Positions 40,064-52,800 of a stretch of DNA of 64,000 nt are shown here, piece by piece; the first letter of the stretch is position 1; every line of letters begins with the position of its first letter. The translations under genes were made by a program, and so were the position numbers. Below the pieces are notes generated by a model that saw nothing but the letters and a program-made list of their open reading frames with translations, searched no databases and was not told the DNA's origin. The stretch is from Dirofilaria immitis (taxonomy: Eukaryota > Nematoda > Chromadorea > Rhabditida > Onchocercidae), in the NCBI GenBank assembly GCA_024305405.1, contig JAKNDB010000075.1, positions 310,001 through 374,000 on the forward strand, written 5' to 3'.

Positions 40064-43000
40064 CGCTATTGCTATTACTACTATTGCTACTGTCGATATT
40101 GATGCAATAGCGGTAATGGCTGCTAATTTAATCGTATAAATATGTAAAAATGTTGGGTGGTATGTTAGCTACTACTATATTGCTGTGTTTCATCACTTTT
40201 CATATAAATTCTATTTCCCTAATTAAATTTCAATACTTCCCTTATTATTAAGGAGGAATTAGAAGTATCGGAAAATTATCTCTCATTTTTGCATATCTTT
40301 GAAGAAAGTTTCATTTAATCTTATATCCAAATTCAATATTTTGATATATTTTAAAAATGATGGATGAAGAAATAAAAGAGAAAAGAAAAAATAAGAGAAA
40401 ATGAAGAAGAGAAAGAGAATGAAAAAAGAGAGAGAGAAATTAATTTTGTCATTTTTCATCAATTTTCTGTCTTTTTTCAATAGGTATTAAAATAGGAAGA
40501 AAGGCTAATAAAATTCAATTATTAATAATAATTAAATCTTTATGCGATTATTAGCAAAAATTATATTTTGAAACTCCTAAATCATATTTTGTAATTTAGC
40601 TTTGCATTATAAGAAAATCAGTTTAACCATTGTTGCATTTATTATTCTTGTTAACTTGCATTTCTCATTTTGCAAAATCAAATTACAAAAATATTATTTA
40701 AAAATTTCAAATATAATTTTGCTAACAATTAAGTTTCATTAATTTTTTTTTGCTTCAATGTTCGTCTGAAATTTTATGAAATTGATTCTTGAAATAGGTA
40801 ATATGTGTATCTTTTTGTTTTAATGATGTTATCATTATGATTTGACAAGATATTATTATCATTCATTTACATATACGTTTAATTTAAAGTTAAAAAGATA
40901 GATTAATAAAGGTATGAACATCTATTAAGATTTTAATCGTTAAGAGACTATTTATATACCTTCGATATATCTATCGCTTCTTTATTACAATCAACTAGCG
41001 GATATAATTGCAACCGAATATTCTATTATTTATTCTCATTTTTATCCTTTTTTTTGGCATAAATTTGAAATTAAATGAAAGAATTTAAAAATTTCAAGCT
41101 AAATCTATTGCATTATTCGTAGTTACATAAATTGAATGTTGCGTTATTCGAAATCAATACGTTCACGTACGCAATCATTATATCGAGATGCTAAACGACG
41201 TTTTAATAAATCAGTTCGATGTCGTCAATCAGGTAGCAGAGAACCGGTTTGTTTATTTATTCACTTTTTGTTCCGAATTTTATTTCGTTTTTATTCTCTT
41301 GGTTGTTTTTTTTCTTTTCAAATAGTTGATATTAAATATTGTTAAGGAATTTAATTTGTTTTTTTTTTTTTTTTATAAAATTATGTTTTCAATAAGCATT
41401 CCGACTATCTTCTTTTTTCAGAAAAATTAATTAAAAATATTTCTGTTTATCCAAAGCTTTTATGTTAATGCCAATTATAAAATAAGAAAAAGAATATAAC
41501 GATAGGAAGAGAGAGAGGAGAGAGAGAGAGCGAGAGAGAGATGGAAAAATGATTAGTTTCTGACTAAATAATTTAGCATAAGTGAGAACACCTGAATACT
41601 AAAATGACTTAGATTTTAAAGGGTATTGTATGCTTTTTGAAAAATGGCATAATTTAATTAGCATATCATTGTATTCATTTATCATTTTTCAGACGAAAAT
41701 TTGCATTGAAATTAATCTTTTATGAGGAATCAAATTTCAGTATGAAGCATTGGCATTAGTTTGAACATTCATCTCCTCAAATTTTGCTCCTTATAAGAGA
41801 GATAATTGTGACTAAGAATAAAGATAAAATTATTTGGGATGATTAAAAATTTAATTAGTATCTATTTATCTTATATTCGTCATTGTACTCTATGTAATTA
41901 TTAGATGCAGAATGGAAGTTTAAGTTTTAATTTTTGATTAACTTAAATTAATCTTATGATGACAGTCGTAGAAGTTATTAAAAAATATATCAGTTATTTG
42001 TAGTGCTGTTATCGTAAGAAATTATAGCTAGTTAGCTTTTATATATTCACAAACATTGCGAGACATTTCTCATTTTTGCATAAATAGGCTAATATTTGAA
42101 TTATACCATACCAGAATTTTCTAAAGCATCAGTTCGAAATAAAGTGGTAAATATGCAATTATTGCATGTGATGAGTTTCAATTTATAATGACTTTTTTTC
42201 CTTTTGCATAGAATCTAAACTGATATTATTCTGTTTTTGTAACTTTTACATAGAATCTAAATCGATATTATTCTGTTTTTGTAACTTTTACTTATCCAAG
42301 ATTCATAAATTTTTGAAGTGCTAAATAAGCATGGTGGTGATAACAAATCACTACTTTGTTAAGGATATTTTAAACATTCATTTCTATAAAGCAATAATTG
42401 TGGGAGTTAAGCTGATGGATCAATATAATAAAATGATATTTGTTTATCAAAATCATTGCTCAATGAATAATGGAACTATTTTTAATAAAAATATAATCAA
42501 TAGGGAAAAATTGTTTGCTGAATTCATTGCTCAGTAAATAAATGATTATGTGGCAGTGAGAATATAGCTATAATGCATATTCATTCGTAATAAATTTGAT
42601 TGAAGAAATAATTAAGAAATTTCGGGAAAAAAATTCACCTTAGAACAATGTGATGTTTATTTTTAGGGTCATAATGAAGGTTGTATAGCTGTTGGTGACT
42701 TCAAAGCAACCGAGAAGGGACAACTTTCCGTCACCAAGGGACAGCGACTTGAGGTTAAATTCCGTGTGTGTTTGTATGTGTATGTCAGATATATCTACCG
42801 TAATCAGTTGTAAAAAAATTTTTTTCTCTTACAGTGATATATTGAAAAAAATTAATTACTTTTTTCTCGAATAATTATAATATTGCTTATTTTTTTATCG
42901 ATATTCTTAGATCTTTTGCTCCGAGTATCTTTTCTTCTCTGACTTCCTTAAAAAATGTTCTTCATTTCATATGAAAAGTTCGATTTTCTAAATAAAAATT

Positions 43001-46000
43001 TTGATGATTTTCAACCTATTGAGTTAGAAAGTTTTTTCTTTTAACAAGTGGATAAAGCCAAAAAAATTTGATAGATTGATAAGATAAAACAGAAGGAGTA
43101 ATGATGAGATAAAATTTTATAATCTATGCCATTTTTATTTTCCATTTTGTATCTCTGTTTTTTCTTCTATTATTATTTGAAACGACGCATACTTTTAATT
43201 CGTTTTCTGTTGTTTAAAACTTGCATTGTATTATGTCATTTTTTTTTTTTTTTTTTTTTAGTGGAAATAACGATATGGCTCAGTTTGATCATTATGGCCT
43301 ATGTTCTTTTTTTCCAGGAAATTGTTTTAAAATTTTCAGTAGAACTTTAAATTAGAAGTTTAAATTATTTACGAAAAGAAAGTTGTTTTAAAAAGTTTTT
43401 CCTAGCCTTTAAACTTTTCAATTTTTTATTTACATTGATAGTTCGCCACTTCTTTCATTCTTATTTGATTTATGCAGATTTCTATATAAGTGTTCAGTAA
43501 TTTAAAAAAAAAAGCGAAATTTCAGGTGGTAGAATACTGCGCGGATGCTCCAGAATGGGTACTTGTTTCAATTACTTGGGAAAATGGTGAACAGCAACGA
43601 GGACTTGTACCATGTTCGGTTATTTCATCTATAGAACCTACAGGTTAGGTTTGATTTTTATTATGGATTAATTGATTTTTGATATATTTAGTTGTTTTTT
43701 CGAGATTTTTGGCATTATCAATGATTAAATATTTCGGGAAAAATGAATGAATTGTTTTGTTCTGATATTATTCAACAATAGCAATTACCAAATAATATTT
43801 ATCGCAAAAATTAGTTTAGATTGTTATTACCGAAAATTTTCAAAATAGAAAACTTTTTCTAAACTTATCCCTGCTGCCCAAATTATATTAAACATTTCGA
43901 AAATGATATTTGCATTTCGAATTAGCATGCTTTTTCTAAAACTATTTTTTCATATGCTGCTATAATTATCGTTTTTTTAACATCTCAATCACCAACCGTA
44001 AAAAAACTGGAATATATTTGAAATAGTTGTTGAAGATTTTGTAGAATAATGTAACTATGTTTTGATTTTAGTTGTGATTGAAGAAAAAAGAGGAAATTTT
44101 GAAATAGAAATGTTTATTTGAATTCTTGCTGTTTATTTAAAAATTTTTCTGTTCCATTGTTTATTTAGATCTAATTTTTTTTAAGCTTCCATATGCACTT
44201 TTAATGTTGCTGTTAGTTCGAGTATAGATAGTTGATAATTTTTATTTAAATATGTTGTGTGAGAAAGAGAGAGAGAGAGATTTGTTATTGTTAATAGATA
44301 AAATCATCAATGGCAAAATGTTCCAAAACATTTCTATTTTTTATTCCTTACTGCTGTCAATGTTTACTCGATTGAATTTTAGCAAATTTTAATGAGTTTC
44401 GAGAAAACAACTGCCGATTTTCCTTTTTTTGGTTTAATTTTTTGCCTTTTTTTTCTCAAAAATCTGACGAATAGCTATCAATTTGTAGATTATAATGCAT
44501 ACATCGAATGAACTTCCTAAGTTATATGGACTTTCATCTTCAATGTTCAACTATTACACTAGATGAAAAATTTAGCGAAATTGAAGTCAATTTTTTGATC
44601 TTTTTAATTAGGGTAATTTTTTCCATGGGCCATATATTTTTACATTATTTCAATCAGTTATATTTAAATTATTCATATATTAAGAAATGTCAATAAAATG
44701 CATGAAATAAATCATGATCGATAGAAGATGCTATTTGATATTTGTTTATCCCCTTATTTTATGATTTCAAATAATGGATGAGTAGTAGAGATAAAATCTC
44801 ACAATCATTAATTCTCTTATTAAAATTCTATAATTAAATTATGAAATAAATAAATATTTATTTACAAATATGGAATGAATTTATTTGACATCTTATGCTT
44901 AAAAATGATAAATTATCAAAAAGAATAAATTGAGATTTTGAAGTTGCTAGCCAAATTTTATTTATGCAAATTATCTTATGGCATAACAAGTGCTGGAAAA
45001 CGAATAATTTAAATACATGTTTTTTGATTCATTTATTTTCAATTTCAAAATATTATTTCCGAGAAATTATAATAATTTCTTGTGATTTCACTAAGTTTCC
45101 GAAACTTTTAAATACATCTGATAATTTATGCCCATATTTTTCGTAACGCAGAATTGTGATTAATACTGTGTTATAATTGATAAGAGTTTATTTGATCAGC
45201 AAAAACTTCATTTAGCAAGCAAAATTGAATAAAAAAAAAAGGACGGAAAAATTCTCAACAAATATTTTGAATATTTTATTAATTGAATCTTTTTATTGAA
45301 ATATTTGATAGGATCATAAATAATTACACCCTTTTTTCTTATTTTTTCCATTATTTTTCTTAAAAACTAAAGAGAGAAAGAAGAAAAAGAAAGGGATTTC
45401 GTGGATTACTTTTTCTTCCTCTTTCTCTTCTTCTTTCTCAATATTTGTTATTCAATAGAAAAATGCTGCTTTCAAAAAAAAAAAAAGATTTTTTCTCGAA
45501 TTTTTCATCTACTTGCAATCAAAGTTTCTCTTCAGCTTCTTTTAAAACTCATTTGTTTTTCGTACGTACAATTGTATTCTTCACGCTTTTTTCTCTTTCT
45601 CTCTCTCATTTTATCTCTTTTCATCTTCTATTTCCTTCTTCCAATATATAATTTTAGTTTGTTTCGCATAGTTTGGTTTGCCAGTTCATTTCCGCTTTTT
45701 GCGTTAATTCTTTTGTTTCATTTGAAAGGATGAAAGATTAGTAGGATCCGTTCATTCTTGTTCTTTTGTTTTGTTTTACCTGATTAGAAGTTTAAAATTA
45801 TAGAAATGTTTCAAGATAAACTAAGGGGAAGGAGAGGGGACAAATAATTTTATGGATGAAAATATGAATAGAATGTTGAATATTCTGCCTGTTCTTATTT
45901 TTTTATTCCTTATTAAAATTTTGTAAGGAAATAGAAAAAATGCGATCAAAAATTTATTTTAATGTTTCAAAGTAATAATTAATTAATTCTTTTTTTTTTA

Positions 46001-49000
46001 TATATGAAGGAACAATTAATTAATTCTTTTATTGATTATTCTATTTATTCTGCTGCTGTCGTCTTTTTAAATTTTATTATGTTTTTTTATTTTTTCTTAC
46101 GTTTTATTGTAATTTCTAAAGAAAGGAAAAAATAGCTGCATGACATTTTCCAAGAGATTTCTTTAATTTAAACATTCCTTTTTTTGTAATATATTGTTAT
46201 CTTTGAAATATCCATAATTATAAAATAATATGGATAATTTAATATTCTTAATTTTTTTTCTTTATTTATATATTATGTTTAAAATTAAATTAAACAGTTG
46301 GTATTTCTTAATTAGTAGATAAATATTGAAGAGAGATAAAATGAGATAAATTTTTAAGATGATTTAACCTTAGCTATATATTTTAATAATTTTTTAAATT
46401 AATTATTATTTTTTTCATTACGTGGTTAGTTAATCGTTTTCGTAAATGTTCAATTTTTGTTTTACGTATGTATATCATCAGTACAGTAACAGGTAATGAT
46501 GAAGCGTTCGTATACGATAGTATCAGATGAAAACGCTAAACAGTCGGATAGATCATCCAATTCTAGTCGTATGCAACGTTGGTCATTAGCTTTACGTCGC
46601 AACTGGTTTTCATTTACTTCGGGAAAATATCAGAAAAGTACAAATTGTGATTTTAAAATTATGACTCCTGTGAAGATTGTTTTTGCTGAACCTGAAAAGA
46701 CAGTTCTTGGATATTCATGTAATGGTTCGTCTTTTTGAAATTTATTCCGCGTACAACTTACTAATGATTATTTTGTTAATGAACTAAGATGCTATAGTTA
46801 TTATACATTCTAATATACTAGTCAAATTTTAAGATCGACGATAATGGGTAGTAATAGTAGTAGTAGTCGTAGTAGTAGTAACTATAGTTTTCTTTCGAAT
46901 TCGTTTTCCTAATATTATCTAAACCAATAGATATTTGTTATTGCTTGAATATTATACATGATATGATTTATTTGATGTAGAGCTTTTATTTTGATTAGCA
47001 GCTCGAAGGAATTTGGAGAGATAATGATTTGATTTCAAAGTAATTGGTTTTTCTTGATGATCATTTTACTTCAAGTTTTTCGTATAATTTAGAGATGCCT
47101 TTGAAAATTGGATTCATTTATTCATTCAAGATCTATCATCGATAAGTAACAATTATTCATCCAAATAGTGGTGATAAAAATAACAAAAATTATAACATGT
47201 TTCATAAAAAAATTATGATGTTTTGAATTGTTTGCCAAATATGAATGGTTAAATTACTTTTTAATTAACCTAATACCTAAGGATTAAAATAGGTTGAAAA
47301 AGTTATTTATGCGGACTTTTCAATCCTGTGTTATGCTTATATATATTTTTTACGACTATATTTGCTTATATTTCATATCAATTTTTATTTGCAAACATCA
47401 AAATTCATTTTGAGAATATAGAGGACGCAATGAGAGATAATAAGAATACAATTTATATTTAATTACTTCTTCTAGAAGAAGTAATTAAATATTCGATATG
47501 AGATATGGAAGTTGCTTTTCTTTTATTTTTAATTTCATTTGGAGTTTTTCCTTTTTTTTTATATTTCTAGCAATAATTTGAAATTGTAGGATTTTTTTCA
47601 GAAAGTAAATTTGACAATGTTTCCAAACGTATTTATCAGAGCTGTTTCATTTAGTAGTACTGATAGTGTAATTCATAATAGTATTACCTTATCTTGAAAA
47701 TGTTGTGAGAATGAATTCTGACATTTCACATGATACTGGTAAGATTTTTCATTCCTTATATTATTTTTGCTGTCTGTTGAAATTATAGGTTGTCAGATAC
47801 ATCTATATTATTAGATATATTTTGTTATGCTCTAAAGAAAATGATTTGGACATCATTTCACTCTTTTTAAGTAAATAAATAAATAAATAATAGTTACCGT
47901 AATAAAGAATCCAAGAAGATATTAGTGGTTTTTGTCTTTCTAGATGGCTCATCAGCATCCTGTTCAACAGATCGTCCATTGGTGGATCCGTTATATTCAC
48001 TCAATAACAGCTCTTCAACGCAAAATATTATCAAAAGGAAAAGTTTACGGTTAGTTTAAATATTCCTTTGCTTTTTTTTGTTTTCCCTTTTATTGCAATT
48101 AGTTTCAAACTTCTTTTGCTCAATGTCGAGCTTTAATTATACTTTCGAACATTTTTAATGTTTTCTCTTACTCACTCATTATTTTTATTTTAAGTCATTG
48201 AGGCTTTTTAATTAATTCCACATTGACAAATATATCTCAATTAATGGCCCTTTTTAGACGTTTCTTCAGTAATGGCCAACAGCAACAACAGCAACAGCAA
48301 CAACTACAGCAACAACAACAGCAGCAAGGATCATCAAGCGGTAGCCATTCGCGTCCTCAGTCGGTATCATTGATAACACGGAAAGGTAGTGGCCAGCAAC
48401 TTAGACATAGTACAGCAGATCCACTACATTCAGGCTCTTCTTCCTTAATTGATCAACAACATCAGAATTGCGTACTGTCCGGGGTTTGTTAGTTGATTTA
48501 ATTTATACATTAATTTTAAGGCCGAGTTTTCAAGATCCAAATTATCTTATAGCTGGTCTCTTTCTTTCTAGTTTTCTTTCAAAAGGAGAAAGAAATTTTT
48601 AATAGAGCAAGTATATTTTATATGCTTTAAAGATTTTTTTTTTTAACAAGAATCTATCTATTATTTCATTTTATTTACTAGTTCATTAAGCTTCAGCTCA
48701 TCTCTTTTATTTGAATATGTTGTTTTTATTCCCAAATGTTTATTTAATATATACTGATTTAAAAAATCTACCGAGTTATTCGAAAGTACCATTCTCAAAT
48801 TAGTTTTCTTTGTAGGATTGCATGTTGAAAATTTGCATGAAGAATTAATCAGATTTTTCTACCAAAATGCTTCAATTCATCACTTTCACTTGTAGATTCA
48901 ATGTTTTAATTCTGTTCTGTTTTTTCGAGAATATTCTCTCGACTATGCTTTCAAAAGAATAAATAATAATAAAGGAACGATTTATTATTTAAGCTTGCTC

Positions 49001-49805
49001 ATCGGATTAATATGAGACCATCGTATCAATCCATAGATTTCCAGTTATATCTTCTCATACTGTTAATTCAAATATTTCTATTTTCTTCAAAATTTAGCTA
49101 ACAAATAGATATTTTATAGTTATTGCTATTGATATTGTAATGTTTTCTTTTTCTTTTTATCATATATGTTTATATTTTTCACTCTCTCTGTTTTTGATTA
49201 ATTATTTTCAATTTCTGAATTTTTACTTCTTTGATTTTTACTTCTCTGTTTCTTTTCCATGCATGCATTAAATAATTTTATTTTTTTTTTATTCTAAGCG
49301 ATACCTTTCAGTAATGATATATTTTTACCTTTGTTTTTAAAAAAATGATGCATGATTACATCAAATTTCGAACCAAATTTATTTTCTCTTTCTTTTTCTT
49401 CGTTTCTTTCCCCGTATATGTTTTTATTATGTGATTTGTTGTCTCGCTGATAAAAATACCGCTTTTGCACTTCACTTCACTTCAAGAATCCTTTTTCTTT
49501 TTCCTACATTGTCTCTTTTATAGATCATCAGATGCGTTTCTCCTGTCTCATTTTTCAATTATATTTTCCTCTCTTCCGTTTTCTTTCTTTTTTTCACTCT
49601 CTCTTTTGCTTCCTCTCTTTCTCTCTCTCTCTTTTTCTTTCTATTGCTATCTTTTTACCGTTTTCCTTTTTTATTTGCTATCAAAATGAAGATTTATTTT
49701 CCAAGTATAGAAGATAATATCATACAATCTGTATATAATTATCATTATTTTTCGTATCTATTTTAAATTAATCATTCTATACATTTTAATATTTTCCTTA
49801 TGTAT

Positions 49806-49845
<40 letters not shown>

Positions 49846-52800
49846 CTTAGGTATGGATATATATATATAGAGAAGGAAATGAAATAAAGAGAAGGAGTAG
49901 AATTGATATATATATATATGATTATTGTAAAATGATTAATTTTTCATAATTTTGTTACTCATTGAATAATAATAATTATTGATTATTAAATCATCAATTC
50001 TACTCCTTCTCTTTTATTTCATTTAAAAATATCGGTTTAAAAGAAAATATTAATTTTTGGAATTATTTTTGAGAAATATTAAATAAATGAATGAATGAAA
50101 ATCCTCAATACAATAACTAGACCCATTTTTCTTTCCCGTTACAATATCATATTTTATATAAACGAATTATTTTAGAATTATTAATCTTTTCTTCATCTCT
50201 ATATTTTTTCCATCCATTCTATGATATTTATTTTTATTCTGATAATTTTTCAGAAGTTTATATTAAATATTGGGAAAGAATTAAATAATATTTTAATCGA
50301 TTAAACTTCGATTGAACTATGTATGTCATCTATATCTTCAATTTAGCTAATGATATTATCCATAGCATACAATTATTAAATTTTGCTTATCATACTAAGT
50401 ATCCATGAAATAGATTATATTATAGATATATTATAGTTAAAAAACATATCTAGTTGTGATGGATAAATTGTTTTGGGCAGTTAAATGCTGATTTTAAAAT
50501 ATTTAAATTTGATCAAAAGAGGTATCTTTTCATGAAGCAATAAATTTTTATTTATCACTTATTATCATCATTTAGATGGAATGATAAAACAGATTGTTGA
50601 ATACATCCCCGTTATTTTAAGATTCATAAGTTGCATATAGCGGAGGGAAAAAAGAAAGAACTAATAAATAGAGGCAGGAATTTTTTTGCCTATTGTAATT
50701 CTATAGATGAATTTTGGATTATAATAAGTTGAGCAGATTTGAAGCAAAAATTAACAGTGAATTAACGAATTAGGCTGTTTTTTCTATCATTATTATCATT
50801 TAAGAAGAATATGATAAAAATGATTTATGAGAATGAGATTAAAAAATAGTAATAAGATGAAATTTAATTGGAAAACCTTCGAGAGTTTACAAAAGATGAT
50901 GTAATGATGATATATGAATATTTTCATTTTCCTCTTCTAAATTTACTTCTCTTATTGTCTATTTATAAAAATGCGTTAATGTTTTACTTTTTCTCTTCCT
51001 TCTTAATTTACTTCTCTTTTGTCTACTTATAAAATTTCATTGGTATCAGGAAATATCAGTGCTGGATTAAATTTTGAATTTCATTGCTTCAAAACTTCAA
51101 TATATTCTTGAAAACATTCTCAAATAGAGTTATAAATGACTTGATAATTAATCATGATTATTTATTTACAATTTTCGTTAATATTTTTGTTGTATTTAGT
51201 AATTGAAAAGTTTTATTCCCCCTTTTCAAATTCTTGTGTTTAGAGATGCAACTCACACTTCTGGAAGTAAGTATAATTTCCTTTCTGTATTACACTTTAT
51301 TATAATAGAATTATTTTGGCTGCAGGAAAAAGTTATTTTTAATCACTTTTAGTGATAAGCTTTTAGCTATCTCCTCTTTTTTTATGACTAACAAGAGAAA
51401 AATTAAAAATAAAATATTGAAGAGTGAAAAAAATTCGAATTCATTTAATTCAAAAATGAAAGGAGCATTTAAGTAAATTTAAACAAAACTATAGAAAGTA
51501 GACAGACATATAATAGTTAATAATGACTGTTAAAGATTAAGTTTAATTTGGTAAAAGTATTTAAATGAAATCTTATAATAATATAATTGTAATACTTCTT
51601 GCAAATTGGTAATCTATTTCTCTTTAAATTTAAGCAAATAAAATGTCTTTTAAGGATGTCTTTTAAGGACTTAAAAACGAAAAAAAAACAGTAAATTGTG
51701 TAGGAAATGAAAAGGAAAAGAAATGGAAATGAGATTTTTTCAGAGAGAGAGAGAGAACTTTCAAGTGTTCTTATAATATTCTCATCTTCTCAATCGCTTC
51801 CCTTAAACTTTACTCGACAGCCTGATATTCTCTAATGTTGTGTAGCCAAGTCTAGTTATAAAGCTAGTCTGTTAATCATCATCATCAGGATAATAATCGA
51901 TGTGCTACTTGTAATTGTGTGTATTCATGTTAAATTGACGTGTTCCCACTTTACCTATCTTTTCATTTCTTTTTTTTCATCCCTTCTTTTACATTCCTTG
52001 AAAGTTTTATTTTTTTTTTGCTAAATTTTATCATCCTTTTAGTCTATTCATTTATTGTCATCTTGAAGGCTTTTTTTATTCTTCTACCCGAAATAATATA
52101 TTCCTTCATTACAATTCTTTCTTATTTTGTCCTTTTTTTTGCAAATAAGATGACTTCTTATTTCATCCTCTATTTTCAATGTTTCAAAATGATGATGTTT
52201 ACTGAAGATTGATGTGAAAGGAGGAGGAGGAAGGGAAAGAAATGAATAGCAGAAAGAATTGGCCCTTTATTTTTTTCTTTTTAATTATCTTATTCATTCA
52301 TTTCTTTATTTATTTATATAGTTTGTTATTTATATCATCCTCATATCATGAAATGATTCGATTAGCGATTAGCTAGCTCTTTCTTTCTGTTTTTTTTATT
52401 TTTCATATATCCATTCTTTCATTTATTTTCTTATTTCTCTTCATTTTAATATTCAATTATTTATTCTTTATCATTTATTATCATAATATTTTGCTGACAA
52501 AAAAATGCATTACGTTGAAATGCTAATTTTTTCTCAAGCTGTAATTTTTGTTTTTAATATTTTATTTTGAGTAATCATATTTGATAGAATATTATAACAT
52601 AACTAACGGATAAAAAAATTATTTTGAAATATACAAAGAAATAAATAAGATATTTAAAATGAATTCTGTAAATAAATTTAAATAATTAGAAATAAATTTT
52701 TTTATGTTTCAGGATTTAGTAGAAACAGATTTAACAGTTGGTACAACATTAGCAGGTGGAGCTCATAGCGTTTTATCATCGTGTGACGATCAAATAAATT

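Larger units (their letters stand above)
31998..42666 (+). other. Giant unc-73 intron (10.7 kb) carrying internal first-exon candidates
   Basis: Separates DH-PH 1 from SH3. It holds two candidate alternative first exons (34877-35035, 41136-41246), microsatellites (ATTG, AATG, ACT) and a 42-bp tandem duplication. Other short open frames in it are T- or A-rich and have no similarity. Its length suits internal promoters, as known for C. elegans unc-73. Confidence 0.7.

Noticed and set aside
45401..45733. Phe/Leu/Ser-rich frames in T-rich intron sequence
   Set aside because: Composition alone explains them; no splice signals in phase with unc-73. The same applies to frames near 49465-49717 and 51940-52212.
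52704..52712. ATG in frame just before the exon at 52713, as another alternative start
   Set aside because: The ATG overlaps the TTTCAG acceptor of the exon, so it would be removed by splicing; no evidence for initiation there.
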